From positions 1 through 64,000 of the forward strand of contig JAFISE010000008.1 in the NCBI GenBank assembly GCA_022560025.1: a stretch of DNA of 64,000 bases, in the 5' to 3' direction. The notes under the pieces were generated by a model that worked only from the letters and a program-made list of their open reading frames with translations, did no database searches and was not told where the DNA came from. The DNA comes from Stagonosporopsis chrysanthemi (Eukaryota > Ascomycota > Dothideomycetes > Pleosporales > Didymellaceae). A program made the translations under genes and the position numbers. This document shows, piece after piece, positions 55,011 through 64,000 of this stretch (positions are counted from its first letter, which is position 1; each line of letters begins with the position of its first letter).

Positions 55011-56277
55011 GCAGGAACGCGCAAGAGGGAGTTGGAGCCGCGAATCGTCAATTAGCATAGTTTAGCGAAGTGTTTAGATACCCGATGTGTAGCAAAAGAA
55101 TTTACGATGACTTCAATACACGTACATGTCGCTTTGGTGTCTGTATCTTACACTCGCGCAGGCTCCACCAACTTGCCTGCTGATTGGCTGTACTCCACTA
55201 GCCTGCTTACATAATTCTCTGCATTTCCGTCTCGCATTGGCTGGCTGCTTGCTCCTCTCCACCACCACACACCCACACATCCGTAAGTTTCACCCTCCTC
55301 CCCTCCACCCTCCCTCCCTTTTGATGAACGGAAGCCCTGGTCTGAACCACCAGCGCCCCTCCCATACACTTGAACCGAGAGCACTCCCGCCTGCCCTCCG
55401 CGCCGTCTCGTGGTTAGCGCACATACCAGCCCGGATGGTGCGGTGGGGACAGACGGGCGGGGAGCTCGATGCGCGAGACGAAGATAGCTCTGATTGACTC
55501 CATGCACGGCTCGGTGCTGAGACATGTGACTAATGGAGATTATGTTGCTGACGGGTCTGCAGGTGCGATGACATGTGGGGGACTTGGGGGGAGGGTTATG
55601 CTATTTCAGTAGAGTCGAAAATGGCTATAATGCTGTTACGGACGGTTGGGTTAGCTTGGGGATAGATGCCGATCCTGTGCTGTGGTCAGTCGCTCCTGGA
55701 CTATGCTTGCTGATGTCGAAGTGTCAGATTTGTGTAACAGAAGCTAGAATTGTAGGATATCCATTTACAGACCTAGGCCTATACTAAGCTACCCTTTCTG
55801 GGACTGGTTCGTCAAAAACCGTTGTGTGATATAGCACTACAGTTTGGTTTGCATGAGAAGGTTCCAAGAGCCCGGATTCCGGATGCGTCCCATCACGCCA
55901 CAGCAGAAAACATTGTATCCACCACCTTCCTCTTTAGGCACAGATGGATCGCGGGAAACACTTGTAAAGACTGGCACGCAATGCACGAGCTGCGACCTGG
56001 CTCTGCGTCGTTGTTATCTTGTCGCCGCCGAGTGCCGGATGCCGAACGCCGTCAGCACCTTAATGAGCCAGTGACCGCGATTTGCTGGTCGCAGATGTCC
56101 TGGGCAAAGCCAGAGCCTTGAGGTTGCATGAAATAAAGCCATCTTGGCCGTGTGCAATGTCCTCGTTCTGTCAAACGTGTCCTGACTGAACTTCACGAGA
56201 CTTGGAAAGCTGGCCAGTGTTCTTGTGATTTACCCCCGGTGGAGTCATGCGCTACAGCAAGCTCAACGCACACTTGA
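55011..56277. other. Convergent intergenic region, 1.3 kb
   Basis: This lies between the stop codons of the Zn2Cys6 gene (+) and ATG17 (-). A C/T-rich stretch with CCCTCC units lies near 55290-55320. Open frames on both strands have no domain. Confidence 0.5.
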
Positions 56278-57820
56278 CTACATCCTTCTCTTCACTCGCG
56301 TCAATGCTCGCTCTACCACATTTCTCCCCAGTTGCGGTATGCTCTGCGCGACGAGACCTTCGGCGCCCGCGTGTTCTTCCTCATCCTCATTGCCATGCAA
56401 GTCGGTGGGAACAGCTCTGACTTCGTACCGCCTCGGCGCGTCTCTGAGTCCCGGCCAGATATCCAGAGGCAGAAAGTCACCCTGAGCAAGTGCAAACTGC
56501 TCTCTTGCGCGCTCGTCTTCGGCGAAAAGTCTGTCCAACTCTTTCTGAGCCTCTTCAGCTTTGCGCTTTGCCTTTTCATGCCTCCTCCGACGTGAAGACA
56601 CCTCGACAAGCAGCTCAGCGTACGCAAGGTCAAAGCGCTCGTAGAACTCTCGCTGGTTCTCCCACTCTTCAATGCCATTCAGGAGTGTAGGTCGTGTATC
56701 ATCTAGCCACGAGGCATGGAACGACCGTGATGTCAAAATGTGTGATCTGACTTCAGCCGTGATCTGCGCAATCATCTGCAGAATGCTCGAGAGCGCTGAT
56801 GCCTCGTTGCGGAGGTGGTTGATGTGATTCTCGATTTGGTTCAAGAGGAAAGTCATCTCAGATCCTCGCTCTCGTATTTCTGACACCACCTCTTCAACTT
56901 CGTGCGCATCTTTCTGCAGCACGGACAGCATCTCCTGCCGTTCGTCTTCGCCCATAGGCTCTGGGGGGGCAGCGAACTCATCTCCAGACTGGGATGGCGC
57001 ATCGCCCGTGGCCTGCGTAGCAGCTGCTGATCCTCCTTCTGTGTGTCGCAGCGCTGTAACACAGAGATCGTAATGCTGTACCAGGCCCTGGAACGCTTGT
57101 GCGGCCTCCTTTGCATGCCCCTCAAGGTCGCGGTACAGACTGGGTATTGGGCTGGGGTTCGACGTTGTCGCAGGGGTTATTGGAACGTTCTCGATCGAGG
57201 AGTGGAGGTTGTCGAGAGACGTGTCGAAGGCATCATTGCTATCGCCAAGCGTAGCCAGAGCATCGTTGTAGCGATCTATGCAAGCGCGCAAGGTGCCTTC
57301 GAGGTTGGAGACGGTGTTGCTGTCGATGAAGTCGTACAGATGCTTCTGCGGCGTGCCAGGCGGCTGCAGTACACCCTCGATGGGTGTCTCACGCAGCACT
57401 GCGAGTGTTGAGTTGAGTCCCGAGAAGGACGTGTCGACGTCGTGCAGTAGTTGCTTCAGCCTGTCAGCTAGTTAATCGAAAGATGCTGAAAGCCTTTACC
57501 TTGAACTCAGACTGGACCTCAACCTCTACTACATCTACGCCACGTCGGACAGCTTCTAGCGTGTCTACCTGTTGGTCAACAATGTTTCGTAGCGAGGCAT
57601 TCTTTGCTGCCAGTATTGCGTTCTCTTCAAGCAGTTCTCGAGCAGTCGTCACAATCTCGTTGGCGCGCCAGAGCACTGTCTGGGAGTTCAGAGCGCGCTT
57701 TGCAGTAACAAAGTGGCTCACAAGATCCTCTAGTGTTTGGGGCCGGTCGCGGTCCTGTTCAAAGGAGTGCCTCGAGCCTGCGCTGCTGGCTGAAGCTGCT
57801 GGCGACCGAGGAGACGCCAT
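56278..57820 (-). CDS. ATG17: Autophagy scaffold protein Atg17
   Basis: Exons 57820-57500 and 57453-56278 give 498 residues. The junction is EFK | QLLHDVDTSF. The acceptor is AAG, because the nearer TAG and CAG break the frame; the intron is 46 bp with CTGAC as branch site. The protein is almost entirely helical and coiled-coil, and matches the APG17 family: LVSHFVTAKRALNSQTVLWR near the start, EIRERGSEMTFLLNQIENH in the middle, and WENQREFYERFDLAYAELL near residue 400. Atg17 forms the curved scaffold of the Atg1 kinase complex with Atg29 and Atg31, and starts autophagosome formation on nitrogen starvation. It is cytosolic and divergent from the SconB gene. Confidence 0.92.
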
Positions 57821-58676
57821 GGAGATAGCAAGGCGCTGCTATTATCTAGGAGGCGATTCAAGTGTGAGTGCAACGCTCCAGGACGAGTACTACCATCGTC
57901 ACCAGAGGCCACAAGTTCGATGTTGCACGGCAAGGCAGGCGTCCAAACCCAGCGCCGTGGTTGTCTGAGGCTGAGGCATCCCGCGGGTCATGGCCGCTCG
58001 GCTACCCCAACATTCACAGTGGCGCTACGCTAGCTGCATGACAGGGGGTCCTCACGTTATCGCTCCTTCCTTCTGCACTCGAGCTGTGCAGATAAGCGTA
58101 CATAAGCAGAAAAAGAAAAAGAAAGCACGAGGGGGACTGCGAGAAGGCTGACGAAGCGCAGCAGATGACGGGATGTCACTCGCATCAGTCTCTGTGCAAA
58201 ACTTTGCTCTCGTCTCGCCGAGTCTCGCAAATTCTTGGGTAATAGCTTCGGGCTTGACTCTTGCGTGATGGCGCGCACGCCATATGGCGAGCACCGGTTC
58301 GTCGGCGATGGGCCCTACGTGCAACACCCCCACACCGCAGCCAACGCCTCATGGGTCGATATCAAAAGCAAGCCGTCCGCTGCGATTGCAGTTGTTTTGC
58401 GCAAACCCGACTCCAGAAATCTATTGACCTGCACAATCTCTCAAGTGGTTTGCACTGCGCGCAGTTCCGTCGACCAGCGCATCCTTGGCACCAGACCCTG
58501 GTATCGTCACAGCACGCGATTTCGCTCTCATATCACCACAGCAGCACAAGCTCACCGTGTCCCATGATTGAGCGCTGAACGAGCGCCCGCGCTCACACAG
58601 TTCCCGAGGAACGCACAGGACACATCTTACTTATCGCGCTGCGCATTCGGGCGTCTCTGGGGTGCTCCACACTAAG
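57821..58676. promoter_or_regulatory. Divergent promoter region of ATG17 and sconB
   Basis: 856 bases separate the two start codons. AAAAAGAAAAAGAAAG near 58110-58125 is a purine tract. No nutrient-response element was identified with confidence. Confidence 0.4.
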
Positions 58677-60884
58677 ATGGCGTCAAATACCACCCACACT
58701 GTCACCACTGTCGCAACCGACCGCAGTCGTGCGCAACCTGGCACAAACCCCCCGAAACGACGCCGCATGTCCCGGCGTACCCAATTCTCCGAAGACGCTT
58801 TTATGGATACTTCTACCGACCCACACACCGCCCTGATGCAGGGCCACGACCATGAGCACGCCTCGGAGCGCTCACGACACCTCCTGGGCGAGAAACTTGA
58901 AGAGACAGAAGAAGCCCAGGCCAGCAAGTCCAAAAAGATCGAGAAGATGATCACGCCCTACCTTGCCCAGCACATCCCGCACCAGTACAACCCCCTTGGC
59001 GGCCCGGATGCCTCTCCCGACAATAGCAACACCAAGTTCTGCTACCGCCACCGTCCTGACCTCCTGTGTCGACGACAGGCCGACGAGCCCTCCATGGAGC
59101 AGCTGCAGCAGGTATGCATGTTTCCCACCAATTGACACACAGCCGCTGACGTATCGCAGGAGCTTGGCCGCGAGTCACAGGCCGACCAGCAGAGCATCGC
59201 CAATGTCTGGTCGTTGTTCTCTGCGGCCCCCGCTCGACACCGAAATCTCATGCTCCAGGGCATCCTCGCTCAGTGCTGCTTTCCCCAGCTGTCCTTTGTC
59301 TCTTCGGCCGTACGCAACCTGATCAAGATCGACTTCATTGGCGCGCTACCCCACGAGCTCGGCTTCAAGATCCTCTCCTACCTCGACACGACCTCACTCT
59401 GCAAAGCAGCCCAAGTGAGCCGCAAATGGCGACAGCTCGCCGACGACGACGTGGTCTGGCACAAGATGTGCGAGCAGCACATTGACAGGAAGTGCACCAA
59501 GTGCGGGTGGGGACTGCCGTTGCTCGACCGAGCACGTCTGCGACACGAGAAGAGGAGGATCCAGCTGCGAGCCTCCGGACGGGGGATCAACGAGTGGTCA
59601 CCAAACATCACCCCCGTGCCCGAGGACATCGAGCCCCCTACAACATTGGTGCACCGGCCATCGGATGCCTCTGACTCCACTACCGGTAGCAAACGCTCCG
59701 CCCCTGAAGACCCATCCTCCCCGGAGATTTCCTCAAAGCGCTCATGTACCGAAGTCACACACGGCGATGCTCGGGACCAGTTGGCCTCTTACTTCGACCA
59801 ACCGAAGAAGCGTCCATGGAAGGATGTTTACAAAGACCGCTTCAAGGTCGGCACCAACTGGAAGTACGGCCGCTGTTCCGTCAACATCCTCAAGGGACAC
59901 ACCAATGGCATCATGTCTTTGCAATTCGATGATCGCATCCTCATTACAGGATCCTACGATGCCACCATCAAGGTGTGGGATATCAAGACTGGCAAGGAAA
60001 TCCGAACACTCACCGGACACACGGCCGGCATCCGCTGCTTGCAGTTTGACGACTCCAAGCTCATCACCGGCAGTCTGGATCGGACCATCAAGGTCTGGAA
60101 CTGGAGAACAGGCGAGCTGATTCGAACACTGAATGGCCACACCGATGGTGTCATTGGCCTCCACATGGCGGAGAAGTTGCTTGCGTCAGGATCGTCAGAC
60201 CACACCATCATGGTGCACGACTTCAACAACTACCAACGCGTTACACTGCGAGGACACACTGATTGGGTCAACTCGGTCAAGATTGACCTCGCCTCGCGTA
60301 CACTGTTCTCCGCATCTGACGACATGACTGTTAAGCTGTGGGATCTCGACACCCACCGCTGTATCAAGACATACGAAGGTCACGTCGGTCAGGTACAGCA
60401 AGTGCTTCCGCTGCCACACGACTTTGAAATTGACGAAGACGACTTCAACGCCACCGCCAACACGGATGTCTCCGACACTGCCTCGCAACCACCCTCAGAC
60501 AACGAGGGAGCCACATCGTCTTTCTCTGCCATCCAAGAAGAGACCATCTTCCCCGACGACCCCTCCCGCCCCAGCCCGCCTTCGTACATGCTCACCGGCT
60601 CACTCGACGGCACAATCCGACTCTGGCACGTCCCCTCGGGCCGATGCGTGCACCGCTTCTTCGGGCACGTCGAGGGCGTGTGGTCGCTTGCTGCCGACTC
60701 GCTGCGGGTCGTCAGCGGAGCAGAAGACAAGACGATCAAGATCTGGGACCCGCGCACCGGTAAGCACGAGCGGACGCTGGTCGGGCACACGGGGCCCGTG
60801 ACTTGCATTGGGCTCAGCGACGAGCGCGTCGTCAGCGGCGGCGAGGATGGCACCGTGCGCATCCACTGTTTTACAAGCGTTTGA
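58677..60884 (+). CDS. sconB: F-box/WD40 sulfur controller (Met30/Scon-2 type)
   Basis: Exons 58677-59111 and 59160-60884 give 719 residues; the intron is 48 bp, phase 0. The open frame starts slightly upstream at a non-ATG codon; the ATG at 58677 is used. The order is a basic N-terminus, a dimer-like region with FCYRHRPDLLCRRQADEPSM, an F-box at about 203-250 (IGALPHELGFKILSYLDTTS), a Cys-containing linker, and seven WD40 repeats from residue 384 to the end. Blade five is interrupted by an acidic/Ser-rich insert (about 580-620). The protein is the substrate receptor of an SCF ubiquitin ligase that turns down sulfur-assimilation genes when sulfur is plentiful, by acting on the bZIP activator Cys3/MetR/Met4. 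Orthology is strong. Confidence 0.93.
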
Positions 60885-62656
60885 GCGAGCGGTCTTGTGT
60901 TGGTCTTCTCACTCTTGTCTTCTCTTTCATGGCTCAAGCCAGGTTTTCTAGCATGGCGTTCAGAACTGCACTGCGACTCTGTACTGTACACAATTCCACG
61001 GGCGGCGTCCCAAAAGCGAGCGAGCGAGCGACACATGAATTCCTTTCCCCCTCCCAAAACATCAGCTCTCTGCATCTCAGCGACTTCTTCGGCTGATCTT
61101 GTGTATACTCTTTTTCCGGCCTCACGGCTGCAGCTAGATACCCTCTTCCAATTTACCGAATTCTTCATCTTGATGCGCATTCTCGTGAACGGCGTCCTAG
61201 CTGCTTGCAGTTTGCATGCCAACCCCCTCCCCTCCCCTATCCCCGCCCTCCCTTGTCCTGTCCCGTCCTGTCCTGTCTTGCCTTGTCCCGCACCGAAGAC
61301 GTGCTCGCCCTCCGCCATGGTGCAAGAACAGCATCCGCTGCCCCTGCGCGTCCGGACGACATCGGCATGGCGTGATCCCTCGCCATCCCCTCCCCTTTCA
61401 CTGTGCGAACATGCTCTGGCTCTTGCACTGGCGGGCGGCTGTCAAGTCCGCGCCTGTCGATCTCTGTCTAGACAGGGTAGGGCAGGACAATGAGTGAGTG
61501 AGTGAGTACCGACAAGAGAGTGAGTGAGCGATATATCAAATGCCGCGCGCTAGCTGCTTTGTGCACAGCGCCAGGCTGTTGTGCGACGAGACGGGTGTTT
61601 TGGCTGCGAGGTCGAGAAAGCGCGTGTGCGGGTTGGGGAGGGAGGAGGAGGAAATTCGCTCATGGGGCGTGGCGATGGCGCGTGATGGTGTTTTAACTTT
61701 CGGGGAGGGGGGAGAGGGGGAGAGGGGGAGGTGGTGGTGGTATATGTAAAGACGTGCTGGGCTTTTTTTTTTTTTTGGGGTTCTGGCTACGTTTTATTTG
61801 CAAGGCTGTATCCAGGTCTTTTTTACTTCTATTGAGGTCGGAGTCATTGTTGTTGTCGTCGTTGTTGTTGTCGTTGTGCGAGCCTGGTCTCCCCTCTCCA
61901 CTCTTTCCCGCTGGATACAATACACTACACTACACTACATACAGGTGTACTCACTCCACAACGCCGCGGGCCCACCATGGCGCCATCCGCCCTTTCCACT
62001 TCCCCGCCCACGTGGCCGCACGCGAACACAGACACAGACAAAGACAAAGACACAGACACAGACACAAACACAAACACAACCTCGCCGTCGCGCTCGTCGT
62101 CCATCTCCTCTACCACATCCACGTTGTCAACCATATCTACATCCACAATCTCATCATCCACCTCAACCTCAATCTCAACCTCAACCACATGCACATGCAC
62201 ACCCACATGCACACCCACACACACATGCACAGTCTCCACCAGACTGCTGTCCACAGAGCGCGAGGCACAGCTCTATTTCCTCCTTGGGTTTCTGCCGCGA
62301 GATGGGGGTGAAGAGGAGGGACGGGGTGGGGCGGGGGCGAGGGCGAGGGCGAGGGAGAGGGCGATTGCGGGGTTGGGGTAGGGCGGTTGTGGGGGTGGAC
62401 TGTGGTGTGAGAGTGTTTTCTTTTTTTTTTTTTTGCCCCATGGGGCTGGTGAGTCTGGGAGCGCGCAATGGCACAAGACTATCCGTGTGAATGGGCTGGA
62501 AGCACCACAGAGTTGAACAAAGAATTTTTTTATATATCAACAACTTGCCCACATGTCCAACTCACTGCAATGTGTACCTGTACGTCCGGCCATGCTTGCA
62601 ACACGCTAAATGCAAACAAAGAAACGCCCCGGCGCCGTGCTGCCGCGTCGCGCCGG
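60885..62656. other. Convergent intergenic region with microsatellites
   Basis: Between the sconB and methyltransferase stop codons lie purine tracts and T runs, TACAC repeats near 61920-61940, an ACAGAC/ACAAAC array at about 62026-62080, and CTCAACCT and CACATGCA units to 62232. A Thr/Ser-rich frame (61977-62381) begins with ATG in a good context, but every frame there is open because of the repeats, so it is not called a gene. Confidence 0.5.
62026..62232. repeat. Compound microsatellite block
   Basis: Successive short tandem arrays are visible: ACAGAC/AAAGAC/ACAAAC units (62026-62080), CTCAACCTCAAT units (about 62160-62186), and CACATGCACA/CACCCACATG units (about 62187-62232). They lie in the non-coding gap between two convergent genes. 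Confidence 0.75.
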
Positions 62657-63828
62657 TCAATGGTGGGCGGTGGGCGGCTTCCTGCCGTGCACAAAGTAGA
62701 ACTTGATGTACATGTGCAGGTCCCTCCTCCGCACGTCGTTTGTGACCTGGGCAATCAGCACGCGGCACTCGTCCTCGGACCAGCCGAGGATCTTGCCGAT
62801 GAAGCCCAGCGTGTACGGCTCGATGCCCATGGCCATGTGCTCGCGCTGGTAGCGGCCGATTTCCTTCATGCGCGGATCCCTGGGCCAGGGCCCGATGGGG
62901 ACCTGGGTCTGTCAGTGCTGCGAAGAGCAGGCTGGGTAGGGGGAAGGAGCTCACCTTGACGACCTTCTCGGCGACGTCGACAAAGCCTGCGTCGCGCATG
63001 CGCTGGGCCAGCGTGTGGGCGACGCGGATCTCCTTTGTGAAGACCTTGGCGGCGTCGTTGCACAGGTCCTGCCAGCGCAGCATGGCGTGGGCGTTGTTGA
63101 TGGTGGCGTCGTCGCTCTCGCACAGGGCGACGGGCTCCTGGAACTCGAGCCAGCCGCCGGGGTGCAGGTTCGCGTAGCACTGCTGGATGAGGCGGTCCCA
63201 GTCGCCGATGGCGCCGCTCAGGGTGCGGACGTGGATGTAGTCAAAGTGCTCGTCCGGGCCGTAGACCCACTCGCTCTCGGCGTCGTCGATGTAGAACTTT
63301 GCATTGGGCGGGACCCAGGTGGGCTGGATGGGGCTGAGGTCGGTGCCGAGGACGTCGCAGCCAGGGTGCTCGTCGGCGAAGTCGATGGCCCAGATGCCGG
63401 TGCCGGTGCCAATGTCGAGGGCGCGGCGCGGGGCTGGGCCGATGGGGGCGTCGTACAGCTTGCCGTTGAGGATCAGGGTGAAGATGTGGTGCAGCAGGTC
63501 GAGGCGGTCCTGCTCCTGCTCGTCGTTGGGCAGGACGTAGGCGCCGGAGCGGTAGCCGTGGTAGCGGCGGCCATTGGAGTACTCGTAGTTGAGGATGGAC
63601 GAGGCGAGCGAGGTGCTGGCGGCGCTGTTGTCGTCGAAGGCGCTGTCTGTGTCGCTGCCGGAGTCGGGCTCGAGGTGGGTGACGGGCTGGAGGGCGCCGC
63701 CGTCGGGCAGGGCGGGGGGGTCGGCCGCCTCTGTCTGCGCTGGCGGGGCAGCGTGGGCGAGCGCAGGGTCCGCGGACGGCGGGGCGTGGTGGTCTGAGGC
63801 AGCGTTCGGGGCGCCTGCGCCTGTGCCT

Positions 63829-63864
<36 letters not shown>

Positions 63865-63920
63865 GTGCCTGGCGTGGCGGTGGGCGAGGAGGCGGACGGC
63901 AGCGGCCCGGAGGCGGTCAT
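62657..63920 (-). CDS. LaeA-like SAM-dependent methyltransferase
   Basis: Exons 63920-62955 and 62902-62657 give 403 residues; the intron is 52 bp, phase 0, joining EKVVK | VPIGPWPRDPRM. The first 115 residues are low-complexity, with a Gly-Thr/Gly-Ala dipeptide tract at about 17-35. The catalytic part then shows YHGYRSGAYVLPNDEQEQDR, the SAM-binding loop ALDIGTGTGIWAIDFADEHP near 166-185, DVLGTDLSPIQPTWVPPN, and LHPGGWLEFQE. These are hallmarks of the LaeA/Lae1 group, global regulators of secondary metabolism and development in the velvet complex. Several paralogues exist in most fungi, so this may be LaeA itself or a LaeA-like (Llm) protein. The stop lies in a G/C-rich region close to the convergent sconB 3' flank. 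Confidence 0.88.
63812..63870. repeat. Coding hexanucleotide microsatellite
   Basis: About nine tandem units of CCTGTG/CCTGCG (plus-strand reading) encode the Gly-Thr and Gly-Ala dipeptides near the N-terminus of the LaeA-like protein. Because the unit is six bases, changes in copy number keep the frame. Confidence 0.85.
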
Positions 63921-64000
63921 GGTGGGCTGGTCGGATCGTCAGGGCGGCGCGGGAGACCGTCTTCGCACTGTCGCTCTGTCACGGGCGCGGTCGCTGCGGC
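63921..64000. other. Window edge, upstream of LaeA-like gene
   Basis: 80 bases of G/C-rich sequence, probably the 5' leader of the methyltransferase gene. Confidence 0.4.

Noticed and set aside
61977..62381. ATG-started Thr/Ser-rich frame of 134 codons
   Set aside because: It runs through the microsatellite block, where both strands are open in several frames. The composition is purely a result of the repeats and no domain follows.
63015..63797. 260-codon plus-strand frame opposite the LaeA-like gene
   Set aside because: It is the antisense shadow of a G/C-rich coding exon, Val/Gly-rich, and the minus strand has clear methyltransferase motifs and a splice junction.
1..64000. CRISPR array, rRNA or tRNA genes
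   Set aside because: No regularly spaced repeats and no tRNA-like A/B-box pairs or rRNA segments were noticed on either strand. A covariance-model search would settle the small RNAs.

Overview
The window comes from the nuclear genome of a filamentous ascomycete (Pezizomycotina). Evidence: short spliceosomal introns of about 45-60 bp with GT...CTAAC/CTGAC...AG signals, three Zn2Cys6 transcription factors, several MFS transporters, secreted hydrolases and oxidases, and single-copy fungal genes (inositol phosphorylceramide synthase AUR1, autophagy protein ATG17, the Met30/scon-2/SconB-type F-box WD40 protein, a LaeA-like methyltransferase). A dothideomycete is plausible, but I cannot prove the class from the sequence. 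No bacterial, viral, rRNA, tRNA or CRISPR feature was found. All gene models below were built by hand from reading frames, splice sites and family motifs.

Layout. 0-9.3 kb: after a 95-base G run come a MYND zinc-finger protein and then three secreted-protein genes: a multicopper oxidase, an M14A carboxypeptidase and a 172-residue cysteine-rich protein. A diverged dispersed repeat occurs three times here (about 434-500, 7971-8105 and 9645-9768). The last two copies flank the cysteine-rich gene. 9.3-19.3 kb: a FucP-like sugar permease, a tiny RanBP2-type zinc-finger protein and a Dal5/Tna1-type anion permease, separated by long gene-poor stretches. 19.3-29.3 kb: a CCDC97-like protein, a membrane-anchored spermidine-synthase-like protein, two tandem Zn2Cys6 regulators, a DJ-1/PfpI protein and a class V aminotransferase-fold enzyme.

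29.3-38.1 kb: a PAN-like cysteine-module gene whose exons splice in frame but which carries an in-frame TAG at codon 42; an Ecm33-like L-domain membrane protein; and AUR1. 40.5-46.7 kb: an NYN-domain protein, a mitochondrial carrier and a Gbp2/Hrb1-like SR/RGG protein with three RRMs. 46.7-55 kb: a 3.1 kb stretch with a possible decayed gene, a DHA1-type MFS drug transporter and a third Zn2Cys6 factor. 55-64 kb: ATG17, SconB and a LaeA-like methyltransferase with a hexanucleotide microsatellite in its 5' coding region.

The genes do not form one obvious pathway. Functional groupings that can be argued are the secreted-protein group at the left end, a possible small metabolic neighbourhood at 22.5-29.3 kb (two regulators, a DJ-1/PfpI enzyme and a PLP enzyme), and housekeeping or regulatory genes to the right. 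The most interesting items are the nonsense-interrupted PAN-like gene, the repeat-flanked cysteine-rich secreted protein, the variable N-terminal repeat of the LaeA-like protein, and a GC-AG intron in the aminotransferase gene.
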